From positions 883,001-947,000 of the forward strand of contig NZ_CAJQUA010000001.1 in the NCBI RefSeq assembly GCF_907163135.1: a stretch of DNA of 64,000 nt, in the 5' to 3' direction. Below, in pieces: positions 20,233 through 30,213 of this stretch (positions are counted from its first letter, which is position 1; the number at the start of each line of letters is the position of its first letter). The DNA comes from Brachymonas denitrificans. Lineage in GTDB: Bacteria > Pseudomonadota > Gammaproteobacteria > Burkholderiales > Burkholderiaceae_C. The notes under the pieces were generated by a model. It saw only the letters and a program-made list of their open reading frames with translations, had not been told where the DNA came from and did no database searches. Made by a program: the position numbers and the translations under genes.

Positions 20233-20961
20233 CTATCCTACACTGTCGTCAGGAATCGCCATGCGACCAGGCACCCTGATCACCAGCTTCGCTGGCGCTC
20301 GTGCGAGCACAACTTCCGGGCGGGCAGGGCATTCCCCCGGCCGCGACTTGCCGGCAAACAGCGCCACGATGGCCAGCACAGAAGTTGCGGCGTCGGTCAG
20401 CACATGGATGTAGGCGGCATGCAGGTTCAGATCATGGTGCTGTGCGCCATGAGCATCGTGCCCATGCCCATGGTCGTGGTCGTGGTCGTGTCCCCCATGC
20501 AGTAGCTTGGCGCATACAAGATTCACCCCCAGCCCGATGATCGCCACCGTGATCGCTTCGTTGTAGTGAATCGCCACGGGATTGAGCACGCGCTCCACCG
20601 ATTCATACAGCATCAGCGCAGCAATCCCGAGCAGCAGCAGGGCACTGGTGTAGCTGGCGAGCACCTCCACTTTCCAGGTGCCAAAGGCAAAACGCGGATC
20701 GGCTGCATGCCTGCGCGCGTAAGCGTAGGCGAAAGCGGCAAGCCCCAGTGCGATGGCGTGTGATCCCATGTGCCAGCCATCCGCCAGCAGCGCCATGGAG
20801 CCATACCACCAGCCTCCGACAATCTCCGCCACCATCATCACGATGGTGAGCCACATGGCCAGCCGGGTGCCACGTTCCGCCAGCGGATTGCCGGTATCAA
20901 AGCAATGCCCGTGTTTGCAGGGCTGGCGCACGGGGGTGGAAGAAGTGGAAGAGAGGGACAT
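20233..20961 (-). CDS. Cation diffusion facilitator (DmeF type), C-terminally truncated
   Basis: The first ~205 residues match DmeF-type CDF exporters of Co/Ni/Zn: a Cys/His-rich start (CKHGHCF), WLTIVMMVAEIVGGWWYGSMALLADGWHM (helices 1-2 with the metal-site His/Asp), a His-rich loop (GHDHDHDHGHGHDAHG) and HAAYIHVLTDAATSVLAIVALFAGK. The family continues with a WLDP helix and a cytoplasmic metal-binding domain of ~90 residues. Here the chain instead runs into 37 unrelated residues and stops 31 bases before the next gene's start. Neither other frame restores the missing part. ATG 20961 is used, and a TTG seven codons upstream is less likely. It is either a decayed gene or a shortened exporter. 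Confidence 0.75.
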   Translation of the reverse strand: MSLSSTSSTPVRQPCKHGHCFDTGNPLAERGTRLAMWLTIVMMVAEIVGGWWYGSMALLADGWHMGSHAIALGLAAFAYAYARRHAADPRFAFGTWKVEVLASYTSALLLLGIAALMLYESVERVLNPVAIHYNEAITVAIIGLGVNLVCAKLLHGGHDHDHDHGHGHDAHGAQHHDLNLHAAYIHVLTDAATSVLAIVALFAGKSRPGECPARPEVVLARAPAKLVIRVPGRMAIPDDSVG

Positions 20962-20994
20962 ATGCAATGCAGAAGCGGGCAAAGCGCTAGTGAA

Positions 20995-21020
20995 AAATAG
21001 TATACCCCCCTATACTATTT
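20995..21020. promoter_or_regulatory. Operator for the RcnR/DmeR-type repressor
   Basis: A perfect inverted repeat, AAATAGTATA and TATACTATTT, flanks exactly six C. This is the architecture of RcnR-type sites, in which a G/C tract is flanked by AT-rich half-sites. It lies midway between the divergent CDF and regulator genes, so one site can control both. Confidence 0.85.
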
Positions 21021-21054
21021 CTGCAGATCCGAAAGGGCTGCTAAGATGCCCGCC

Positions 21055-21330
21055 ATGAGCCACACAGTTTCCGACAAGAAGCGCCTGCAGGCGCGCGTGC
21101 GCCGCATCGAAGGGCAGGTGCAGGCGCTGGGCAAGGCGCTCGACTCAGAGGCCGAATGCATGACGGTGCTGCAGCAGATTGCGTCCATCCGTGGCGCTGT
21201 CAATGGCCTGATGCTGCAGGTGCTCGAAGGGCATATCAGCGGCCACATGAGCGACCCTGACGCTAGCGTGCAGCAGCGCGAGGCCGACACGGAACAGTTG
21301 CTGGAAGTGCTGCGCAGCTACCTCAAATGA
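21055..21330 (+). CDS. RcnR/DmeR-type Ni/Co-responsive transcriptional repressor (CsoR/RcnR family)
   Basis: A 91-residue helical repressor, MSHTVSDKKRLQARVRRIEG. With this start, His3, Cys35, His60 and His64 fall exactly where E. coli RcnR has its nickel/cobalt ligands, which argues for this ATG over one nine bases upstream. The core IRGAVNGLMLQVLEGH is family-typical. The protein should release the operator at 20995-21020 when Ni or Co binds and so induce the divergent CDF gene. The ligand set separates it from copper (CsoR) and formaldehyde (FrmR) sensors. Confidence 0.9.
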   Translation: MSHTVSDKKRLQARVRRIEGQVQALGKALDSEAECMTVLQQIASIRGAVNGLMLQVLEGHISGHMSDPDASVQQREADTEQLLEVLRSYLK

Positions 21331-21366
21331 CCGACATCGTGGGACTATCGTTTGCTTGGGGATACT

Positions 21367-21492
21367 GCCTAGGGTTTCCTCTCGGGCCCCTGGGCTAAAA
21401 TGTCGGCCACCCGACGCTTTGGCCACCATCCCGGCCAAGGCACGGTAATTGCCTGATCTGCCTCCACGGCACTGGCCTATTACCAATTTTTT
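21367..21492 (+). promoter_or_regulatory. Structured leader before the NSS transporter
   Basis: Two elements lie in the 267-base gap. The first is a hairpin GCCTAGGG/CCCTGGGC (21367-21395, one G-T pair) with a 13-base loop. The second is a long imperfect hairpin with outer arms GGTAAT (21444-21449) and ATTACC (21479-21484) and inner GCC/GGC pairings, followed by AA and six T, which looks like an intrinsic terminator. The arrangement suggests attenuation or a riboswitch. It does not match any class I can name. Confidence 0.45.
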
Positions 21493-21597
21493 CTCCTCCC
21501 GCAAACTTGCGACTGCGCGCTGCAGGCTATCCCTGCAGCCGTGCGACGGCATTTGCCGGGCTTTGCATCCACGAGATCAAAGAAAGGTTCCAGCATC

Positions 21598-22944
21598 ATG
21601 ACATCCACTCATGCCCAGTGGGGCTCGCGGCTTGGCTTCATCCTGGCCGCTACCGGCTCTGCCGTCGGCCTCGGCAATATCTGGAAGTTCCCCTACATGA
21701 CCGGCGTGAGCGGCGGCTCGGCCTTTGTCATCACCTATCTGCTGTGCATTGCGCTGATCGGCGTGCCCATCCTGGTGATGGAGTGGCTGATCGGCCGTCG
21801 CGCGCAAAAGAACCCGATCCAGGCCATGGAGCACGTGGCCGTGAGCGAAAACCGCTCCCGCGGCTGGAAGTGGCTGGGCATTTCCGGCGTGCTGGGCGCC
21901 TTCCTGATCCTGTCGTTCTACAGCGTGATCGGCGGCTGGGCGCTGGACTACCTGCTGCTCACGGGTAGCGGTACGTTCAGCGGCATGACGGGCAAGGAAA
22001 CCGGCGCCGTGTTCGAAGGTTTCCTCGCCAACTCCAACAGCCTGCTGGTGTGGCACACGGTCTTCATGGCGCTGACCATGGGCATCGTCGCCATGGGCGT
22101 CACGTCCGGCCTGGAGCGCGCATCCAAGATCATGATGCCGGCGCTGGTCGTCGTGCTGCTGATCCTGGTGGCCAACGGCATTCTCGCCACCGACTCCTTC
22201 GGGCGCACGCTGCAGTTCCTGTTCACGCCGGACTGGTCCGCCGTGAATGGCAACGTGGTGCTGGCCGCACTGGGCCATGCCTTCTTCACGCTGTCGTTGG
22301 GCATGGGCATCATGACCGCCTATGGCGCCTACCTGGGCAAGGATGTGAACCTGCTGGGCGCGGCACGCACGGTAGTGCTGCTGGATACCTTAATCGCGCT
22401 GATGGCGGGCCTGGCGATCTTCCCGCTGGTGTTCTCGCACGGTCTCGAGCCCAGCTCCGGCCCCGGCCTGATCTTCGTGACGCTGCCCATCGCCTTCGGC
22501 AACATGCCGGCCGGCACGCTGCTGGGTACGCTGTTTTTCATCCTGCTGACCTTTGCCGCGCTGACGTCCTCCATGTCGCTGCTGGAGCCGGTGGTGGCGC
22601 TGCTGGAAGAGAAGACCCCGCTCGGCCGCAAGTCGGCCACCCTGCTGGCGGGTAGTGTGATCTGGCTGCTGGGCGTGGCCTCGCTGCTGTCCTTCAACCA
22701 CTGGAGCGATGTGCAGATCATGGGCAACAACATCTTCGACTTCCTGGACAAGCTTACCAGCAAGTTCATGCTGCCGCTGACCGGCCTGGGCATCATCATC
22801 TTCGCCGGCTGGTTCATGAACCAGGAAAGCATCCGCAAGGAACTGGGCCTGGAAGGCACCGGCTACACCATCTGGAGCGTGGTCAGCCGTTTCGTGGCAC
22901 CGCTTGGCGTGATTGCGGTGTTTGTCAGCATGCTGCTGGGGTAA
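21598..22944 (+). CDS. Sodium-dependent transporter, NSS (SNF) family
   Basis: A 448-residue, roughly 11-12 helix transporter. The first helix GSRLGFILAATGSAVGLGNIWKFPY carries the unwound GSAVGLGNIWKFP segment that binds sodium and substrate in LeuT-type proteins. Bacterial members take up amino acids or related amines with Na+, but the substrate cannot be told here. ATG 21598 was chosen because it precedes MTSTHAQWGSR, the family-typical start. It is followed after three bases by dusA, so the two are probably co-transcribed. Confidence 0.9.
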   Translation: MTSTHAQWGSRLGFILAATGSAVGLGNIWKFPYMTGVSGGSAFVITYLLCIALIGVPILVMEWLIGRRAQKNPIQAMEHVAVSENRSRGWKWLGISGVLGAFLILSFYSVIGGWALDYLLLTGSGTFSGMTGKETGAVFEGFLANSNSLLVWHTVFMALTMGIVAMGVTSGLERASKIMMPALVVVLLILVANGILATDSFGRTLQFLFTPDWSAVNGNVVLAALGHAFFTLSLGMGIMTAYGAYLGKDVNLLGAARTVVLLDTLIALMAGLAIFPLVFSHGLEPSSGPGLIFVTLPIAFGNMPAGTLLGTLFFILLTFAALTSSMSLLEPVVALLEEKTPLGRKSATLLAGSVIWLLGVASLLSFNHWSDVQIMGNNIFDFLDKLTSKFMLPLTGLGIIIFAGWFMNQESIRKELGLEGTGYTIWSVVSRFVAPLGVIAVFVSMLLG

Positions 22945-22947
22945 TAC

Positions 22948-23958
22948 ATGGGTGAGCGTCCGCGCCTGGCCACTGCGCCGCTGTTGGATGTTTCCGACCG
23001 GCACGCCCGCTATTTCTGGCGGCTGCTGAGCAAGAACGCCTTGCTCTATACGGAGATGATCAACCAGGGCGCCATCACGCGCGGCGCGGCCGACAGCCAT
23101 CTGCGCTACAACGCCGAGGAGCATCCGGTGGCGCTGCAGCTTGGCGGCAGCGATCCGGCCATGCTGGCCGAAAGCGCGCGCATGGGCGAGCAGTGGGGTT
23201 ATGACGAGATCAACCTCAACTGCGGCTGCCCGAGCGAGCGTGTGCAATCCGGTGCCTTTGGGGCCTGCCTGATGCGCGAGCCGGATCTGGTGGCCGATTG
23301 CGTCAAGGCCATGCAGGACGCGGTGCAACACGTGCCGGTCACGGTCAAGCACCGCATCGGGCTGGACAAGGACGAGAGTTACGCCATGGTGCGCGATTTT
23401 GTCGGCACGCTGGCGGACAGTGGCGTACAGCACTTCATCGTGCATGCGCGCAATGCCTGGCTCAAGGGCCTGAGCCCCAAGGAAAACCGCGAAATCCCGC
23501 CGCTGCGCTACGACGTGGTGTATCGCCTGAAGCAGGATTTTCCGCAGCTCGATATTTCACTCAACGGCGGCGTAACGACTGCGGAGCAGATCCAGGAACA
23601 CTGGCGCCACGTCGACGGCGTGATGATCGGCCGCGAGGCCTGGCACAACCCGTGGTCACTCACCCGGTGGGACGGGTTGATGGCCGGCGAACCAGACCGC
23701 GCCGTCACGCTCACGCGCGACGAGGTGGAACTGGCCATGGTGGACTACATGGAGCGCGAAGCCGCCCGGTACGACACCTGGTGGTATGCCGTGGCCCGCT
23801 GCATGCTGGGCCTGCGCCACGGCCAGCGCGGGGCGCGGCGCTGGCGCCAGGTATGGAGCGACCATCGCCTCAAGAGTGCACGTGCGCGCGAGGTGTACGA
23901 CCTGGCGCAGAAGGCATTACACTCGTCGCCGCCGGCGCTGGAGCAGGACGCGGACTGA
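22948..23958 (+). CDS. dusA: tRNA-dihydrouridine(20/20a) synthase
   Basis: Reduces U20/U20a in the tRNA D-loop using FMN and NADPH. The 336 residues form a TIM barrel plus helical domain. Visible marks are the start RLATAPLLDVSDRHARYFWRLL, the catalytic cysteine in NLNCGCPSERV and the DusA-specific FGACLM. FIVHARNAWLKGLSPKENR, LNGGV and DGVMIGREAWHNPW are also present. The length and the KGLSPKENR motif point to DusA rather than DusB or DusC. Confidence 0.95.
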   Translation: MGERPRLATAPLLDVSDRHARYFWRLLSKNALLYTEMINQGAITRGAADSHLRYNAEEHPVALQLGGSDPAMLAESARMGEQWGYDEINLNCGCPSERVQSGAFGACLMREPDLVADCVKAMQDAVQHVPVTVKHRIGLDKDESYAMVRDFVGTLADSGVQHFIVHARNAWLKGLSPKENREIPPLRYDVVYRLKQDFPQLDISLNGGVTTAEQIQEHWRHVDGVMIGREAWHNPWSLTRWDGLMAGEPDRAVTLTRDEVELAMVDYMEREAARYDTWWYAVARCMLGLRHGQRGARRWRQVWSDHRLKSARAREVYDLAQKALHSSPPALEQDAD

Positions 23959-23971
23959 CGCGCACGCCCTC

Positions 23972-24709
23972 ATGTCTGCACGTATTCACTTTCCCACGGT
24001 CGGCAAGGGGCTGACGGACAGCCTGTCGATCGGACTGGGCTATTTTCCGATTGCCGTCTCGTTCGGCCTGGCCGCGATCCAGGCGGGTTTCGCTCCCTGG
24101 CTGGCGATTCTGGTCTCGCTCACCGTGTACGCGGGCGCTGCCCAGTTCGTGCTGGTGGCCCTGGCTGCGGCCGGGGCAGGGGCCTTTGGCATCATTTCCA
24201 CCGTGCTGCTGATGAATGTGCGTCATCTGTTCTACGGGCCGTCCGTTCTCGACAAGCTTGGCAGTACGCGCCAGCGCCTGCCTTTGCCGGTTTTGGCTTT
24301 CGGCCTGACGGACGAAGTCTATGCCACCTCCATCGGCCGGCTGGACCGGATCGCCCCGGAGCAGCGGCAGGACTGGTATCTGGGCATGCAACTGGGCGCC
24401 TATGCCTCGTGGGTGTCGGGCACGGCAGTCGGTGCCTTGCTGGGTCACCAGCTCGGCCAGCAGGCACCGTGGCTGCGCGAGACGCTGGATTTCGTGCTGC
24501 CTGCGCTGTTCTTTGCCTTGCTGCTGGAAATCCTGCGCCACACGCGTTTGCGCGTTACGCTTGGGGCTATGCTGGCCACGGCCGTCCTGCTGTGGTTGCT
24601 GCCGGGGCATATCGCCATGCTTGGCGGACTGGCCAGCGGCGCCATTCTGGGCGCGTGGGATGGCGCGCGTGATCCTGATCCGGCCACCGAAGCGGAGGGC
24701 GCACCATGA
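23972..24709 (+). CDS. azlC: Branched-chain amino acid exporter, large subunit (AzlC)
   Basis: A 245-residue AzlC-family membrane protein (SIGLGYFPIAVSFGLAAIQAGF, MNVRHLFYGPS, AFGLTDEVYA). With AzlD it forms an exporter of branched-chain amino acids or analogues such as azaleucine. ATG at 23972 gives the typical family start. It overlaps azlD by four bases (ATGA). The conserved AFGLTDE motif is intact. Confidence 0.9.
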   Translation: MSARIHFPTVGKGLTDSLSIGLGYFPIAVSFGLAAIQAGFAPWLAILVSLTVYAGAAQFVLVALAAAGAGAFGIISTVLLMNVRHLFYGPSVLDKLGSTRQRLPLPVLAFGLTDEVYATSIGRLDRIAPEQRQDWYLGMQLGAYASWVSGTAVGALLGHQLGQQAPWLRETLDFVLPALFFALLLEILRHTRLRVTLGAMLATAVLLWLLPGHIAMLGGLASGAILGAWDGARDPDPATEAEGAP

Positions 24710-25044
24710 ACACCGCCAACCTGTGGTGGATCATCCTGCTCTGCGGCCTGGGGACCTTCGTGCTGCGCCTGTGGCCCATGCGCTGGCACCAGGGGCGGGG
24801 CGACGAGGCCATGCAGCCCTGGCTGCGCGGAGCCTTGCAGGCACTCGGCCCGGCGGCCATCGGCGCCTTGCTGGTGGCTTCGCTCTGGTCGCAATGGCAG
24901 TGGGGGCAGCCGGTCTGGCCGCTCGCGCGGGTGCTGCTGTCCCTGCTGGCCATCGTGCTGGCGCGCCGTGTCGCCGGCGGTGTTGCACTGCCGACGCTGG
25001 CGGGGATTCTGGCCTACGGCGGTCTTTCCTACGCGCTCGCCTGA
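24706..25044 (+). CDS. azlD: Branched-chain amino acid exporter, small subunit (AzlD)
   Basis: A 112-residue protein with about four helices and the AzlD signature region (ILLCGLGTFVLRLWPMRW ... VLARRVAGGVALPTLAGILAY). It is translationally coupled to azlC by an ATGA overlap. A GC-rich AGCCC/GGGCT hairpin just after the stop may end the transcript. Confidence 0.85.
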   Translation: MNTANLWWIILLCGLGTFVLRLWPMRWHQGRGDEAMQPWLRGALQALGPAAIGALLVASLWSQWQWGQPVWPLARVLLSLLAIVLARRVAGGVALPTLAGILAYGGLSYALA

Positions 25045-25149
25045 GCCCTTGCTCGGGCTTTCCCGAGTCCGGCAGAGTGCACTACCTCCGTAGAGCCCGG
25101 CGCAAGTCGCGTTCTTTCGTACTCCATGGGTTTACCCTTGTAGGGACTT

Positions 25150-25162
25150 CACATTTAATGTG
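25150..25162. promoter_or_regulatory. Palindrome upstream of the beta-oxidation operon
   Basis: A perfect inverted repeat, CACATT-T-AATGTG, lies 13 bases before a TACAAT box (25175-25180). A second, imperfect palindrome, AAAACGACCGTACTTTT (25192-25208), follows that box. Their placement around a probable promoter suggests repressor sites, perhaps of a TetR-type fatty acid regulator, but no regulator gene is adjacent. Confidence 0.4.
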
Positions 25163-25283
25163 CGATTTCTCCCCTACAATCGGCTGAAAATAAAACGACC
25201 GTACTTTTCTGCTTGTCGGCAGATGCGGTTTTCCGTTCCGTCTGCCGCAGGGAAGACGGAACTCCAGCCGGAGACTCACTTCC

Positions 25284-27383
<2,100 letters not shown>

Positions 27384-27415
27384 CCCATAAACAGAACAAC
27401 GAGGAGATTTTTGCC

Positions 27416-28591
27416 ATGACCTCTGCCGTCATCGTATCCACTGCACGCACCCCGCTGGCCAAGAGCTGGAAGGGTTCCTTCAACCTCACGCACGGCGCCA
27501 CGCTGGGCGGCCATGTGGTGCAGCACGCCGTCCAGCGCGCCGGCATCGACCCTGCCGAAGTGGAAGACGTGATCATGGGCTGCGCCTTGCCCGAAGGCGC
27601 CACCGGCGCCAACATTGCACGCCAGATCGTGATTCGCGCCGGTCTGCCGGATTCCGTTTCCGGCATGACGGTGAACCGCTACTGTTCCTCGGGACTGCAG
27701 ACCATTGCGCTGGCCGCACAGCGCATCATCGCAGGGGAGGGCAGTGTCTATGTTGCCGGTGGCCTGGAAAGCATTTCCTGCGTGCAGCAGGAGATGAACC
27801 AGCATATGCTGCAGGACCCGTGGCTCGCCGCAAAGCGCCCCGACATCTACCTGAACATGCTGCAGACTGCCGAAGTCGTGGCCAAGCGTTACGGCATCGC
27901 GCGCGAAGCCATGGACGCTTACGGCGCCGTCAGCCAGCAGAAGGCCTGCGCCGCTCAGGCAGCCGGCCTGTTTGAGGCCGAGATTGCGCCCATCACCGTC
28001 ACCGCCGGCATTGCTGACAAGACCTTGGGCCTGATCACGCGCGAAGTCACCGTCAGCAAGGACGAGGGCCTGCGTGAGGGCACCACGCTCGAAGCCGTCG
28101 CCGGCTTGCGCTCCAGCCTGCCGGGCGGCACCATTTCCGCCGGCAACGCCAGCCAGTTCTCTGACGGTGCCGGTGCCTGCGTGGTGATGGACGAGAAGCT
28201 GGCCGAACAGCGTGGCCTGCAGCCGCTGGGCCGCTTCCTCGGCTTTGCCGTGGCCGGCTGCGCGCCCGACGAAATGGGCATCGGCCCGGTGTTTGCCGTG
28301 CCCAAGGTGCTGGACCGTCTGGGACTGAAAGTGGACGATATCGACCTGTGGGAACTGAACGAAGCTTTTGCCGTGCAGGTGCTGTACTGCCGCGACCGCC
28401 TCGGCATTCCCGAAGATCGCCTCAACGTGAACGGCGGCGCCATCGCCGTCGGCCACCCTTACGGCATGAGCGGTCAGCGTCTGGTGGGCCATGCGCTGAT
28501 CGAGGGCAAGCGCCGTGGCGCGAAGCGCGTTTGCGTCACCATGTGCATTGGTGGCGGCATGGGGGCTGCGGGCGTGTTCGAAGTGCTGTAA
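27416..28591 (+). CDS. Acetyl-CoA C-acyltransferase (thiolase)
   Basis: A 391-residue thiolase that performs the last step of beta-oxidation, cleaving 3-ketoacyl-CoA. The nucleophilic Cys is in NRYCSSGLQ, the catalytic His in [14 protein letters not shown] and the second Cys in [25 protein letters not shown] is the usual N-terminal block. Its place right after the hydratase/dehydrogenase supports a degradative (FadA-like) rather than a biosynthetic role. Confidence 0.94.
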   Translation: MTSAVIVSTARTPLAKSWKGSFNLTHGATLGGHVVQHAVQRAGIDPAEVEDVIMGCALPEGATGANIARQIVIRAGLPDSVSGMTVNRYCSSGLQTIALAAQRIIAGEGSVYVAGGLESISCVQQEMNQHMLQDPWLAAKRPDIYLNMLQTAEVVAKRYGIAREAMDAYGAVSQQKACAAQAAGLFEAEIAPITVTAGIADKTLGLITREVTVSKDEGLREGTTLEAVAGLRSSLPGGTISAGNASQFSDGAGACVVMDEKLAEQRGLQPLGRFLGFAVAGCAPDEMGIGPVFAVPKVLDRLGLKVDDIDLWELNEAFAVQVLYCRDRLGIPEDRLNVNGGAIAVGHPYGMSGQRLVGHALIEGKRRGAKRVCVTMCIGGGMGAAGVFEVL

Positions 28592-28626
28592 GCTGTGCGC
28601 TTTTCTGCACTTCGTTACCGCACACC

Positions 28627-28908
28627 ATGATCAAGCACATCGTCATCTGGACCCTGCACAACCCCGCCGACGCACCGCGCATGAAAGCGCTGCTGGAAAG
28701 TTGCCGCAACGTGGTGCCCGGCATCCTCGCGCTGGAGGCGGGCATCCGCACCGACGGACTGGAGGCCAATGCCGATGTGGTGCTGTATTCGGCCTTCGAA
28801 AGCAGGGAAGTGCTGGACGCCTACCAGGAGCATCCGGATCACATGGCGGTGAAGGCGCAAGTCAAGCCGCTGTGTTCCAGCCGTACCGTGGTGGATTACG
28901 AGGTATGA
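28627..28908 (+). CDS. Dabb (stress-responsive A/B barrel) domain protein
   Basis: A 93-residue single-domain protein, MIKHIVIWTLHNPADAPRMK, with the dimeric alpha/beta-barrel pattern (VPGILALEAG, VVLYSAFESREVLDAYQEHP). Dabb domains dimerise, and some bind small hydrophobic ligands or act as cyclases. The function here is unknown. It lies between thiolase and a thioesterase and overlaps the latter by four bases, so a role linked to acyl-CoA turnover is likely by context only. Confidence 0.85.
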   Translation: MIKHIVIWTLHNPADAPRMKALLESCRNVVPGILALEAGIRTDGLEANADVVLYSAFESREVLDAYQEHPDHMAVKAQVKPLCSSRTVVDYEV

Positions 28909-29420
28909 GCGGCGGGCACGACGTGTCCGCCGCGGCACCTGCTGGCGACAGCCTGGCGAAGCAGCCCGAACGCATCAACGTGCCCCATATACCCTTCGTG
29001 GAACATCTGGGCATCGTCACGGAAAAATCAGCCAACGGCGAATCCCTGTTGCGCTACACCCCGCAGCCGGAGCACCTCAATTCCTTCAACGTGGTGCACG
29101 GTGGCGTCTGCATGACCCTGCTTGATGTGACGCTCGCCGCCTCGGCGCGCTGCCTGGAGCCCAATATGGGCGTGGTCACCATCGAGATGAAGACCAGCTT
29201 CATGCAACCGGCACAGGGCACGCTGATTGGCAAGGGCCGCCTGATCCACCGCACCGCCACCATGGCGTTTACCGAAGGCACGCTCTACAACGAAGCGGGC
29301 AAGCCGTGCGCACATGCCACCGGCACATTCAAGTTCGTGCGCAAGCTGGCCGTGGGCAGCAAGAAGGCGCAGGAACTGCACCTGCCGAAAGAGTTGGATC
29401 AGGTAATTTCTTCTGACTGA
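28905..29420 (+). CDS. PaaI-type hotdog thioesterase
   Basis: A 171-residue hotdog-fold acyl-CoA thioesterase. The PaaI/4HBT core is clear (FNVVHGGVCMTLLDVTLAAS, with HGG and the Asp on the long helix, then VTIEMKTSFMQPA and AFTEGTLYNEAGKPCAHATGTF). It probably releases acids from dead-end acyl-CoAs made by the upstream beta-oxidation enzymes. The start overlaps the Dabb stop (ATGA) and leaves a ~30-residue polar lead before the fold. Confidence 0.88.
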   Translation: MSGGHDVSAAAPAGDSLAKQPERINVPHIPFVEHLGIVTEKSANGESLLRYTPQPEHLNSFNVVHGGVCMTLLDVTLAASARCLEPNMGVVTIEMKTSFMQPAQGTLIGKGRLIHRTATMAFTEGTLYNEAGKPCAHATGTFKFVRKLAVGSKKAQELHLPKELDQVISSD

Positions 29421-29459
29421 TTTCGGGATGCGGGCTTGCTTGCCCGCCCCAAGCCAGAC

Positions 29460-29978
29460 TCAGACGCGCGGCGTCACGTCCTCGACTGTCCGGGTTGCCG
29501 TAGGTCGCACACGACCCTCGAACCGGTCTTCCAGTTCGCCCATATAGGCCGCAAGCGTATTGCCGCTGCTGTCGACTTTGGCGCTCACCTCCTGCTGGAG
29601 CGTGGCCATGCGCTGCTCGAACCACTGTTTCAGTTCGTTCTGGCGCGTCTTCGAGTCGGCCTCGATCTGGTCGATCACGCCGCGCAGTTCGGTAAAGCGG
29701 CTGATTTCGGCCTTGTTGGCCAGCTCGCGCTGGGCGTTCAGTTCCTTGGTGTGGTTGCGCGATTCCAGCAGGGACGCGGTCTGCAGGGTGACGGCATAAA
29801 CCAGGAACAGGATCACCGCCAGCCCCAGAATGCCCAGCATCACCAGGCCGAGCGGCCCCTGCACCTCGGACATGCCCAGATTCAGCGTCGTCTGGCGCGA
29901 CAGCTCGCCCCAATTCAGGGCCACGAAAGCCGCGACGAGGATGAAAAAGATGATCATCAGAATGGTGCGGTTGCGCAT
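29460..29978 (-). CDS. LapA-like two-helix membrane protein with coiled-coil tail
   Basis: A 172-residue protein with two N-terminal membrane helices (TILMIIFFILVAAFVALNW and LGLVMLGILGLAVILFLVYAV), spaced as in LapA/DUF1049 proteins. A long polar, probably coiled-coil region follows (LESRNHTKELNAQRELANKAE ... EQRMATLQQEV). An AGGAG precedes ATG 29978. LapA proteins of E. coli help control LPS assembly. This longer form is common in Burkholderiales without a defined role. It is monocistronic and divergent from tex. Confidence 0.75.
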   Translation of the reverse strand: MRNRTILMIIFFILVAAFVALNWGELSRQTTLNLGMSEVQGPLGLVMLGILGLAVILFLVYAVTLQTASLLESRNHTKELNAQRELANKAEISRFTELRGVIDQIEADSKTRQNELKQWFEQRMATLQQEVSAKVDSSGNTLAAYMGELEDRFEGRVRPTATRTVEDVTPRV

Positions 29979-30213
29979 GGTGTTCTCCTTGTGCCTGTGG
30001 CCAGCCTTCTGGTGACCTTTCGGGAGAATATAACGGATGCAGGGCCGCTGAAACAATGCCTCCGGAGCAAGGTGCTACGGCACGTGAACTTGTGCCTGTT
30101 TTTGTATCCTGCTCGCACGCCAGCGAGTGGCTGCATTTGTGGCACACTGGTGCGTTTTTCGGACAGTGAACCACGCGAACTGCGAGTGAACGGTGGTTCT
30201 GAGGATGCTTCCA

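Noticed and set aside
21360-21420. Guanidine-I (ykkC) riboswitch before the NSS gene
   Set aside because: CTAGGGTTTCC and AAAATG recall parts of that motif, but the ACTGGTCCGAGAG core and the closing GGGA...AAAGCCCGGGAG part are missing.
21400-21456. 18-codon leader peptide MSATRRFGHHPGQGTVIA
   Set aside because: No ribosome site and no run of a single regulatory amino acid beyond two His. Probably chance, so noted only within the leader finding.
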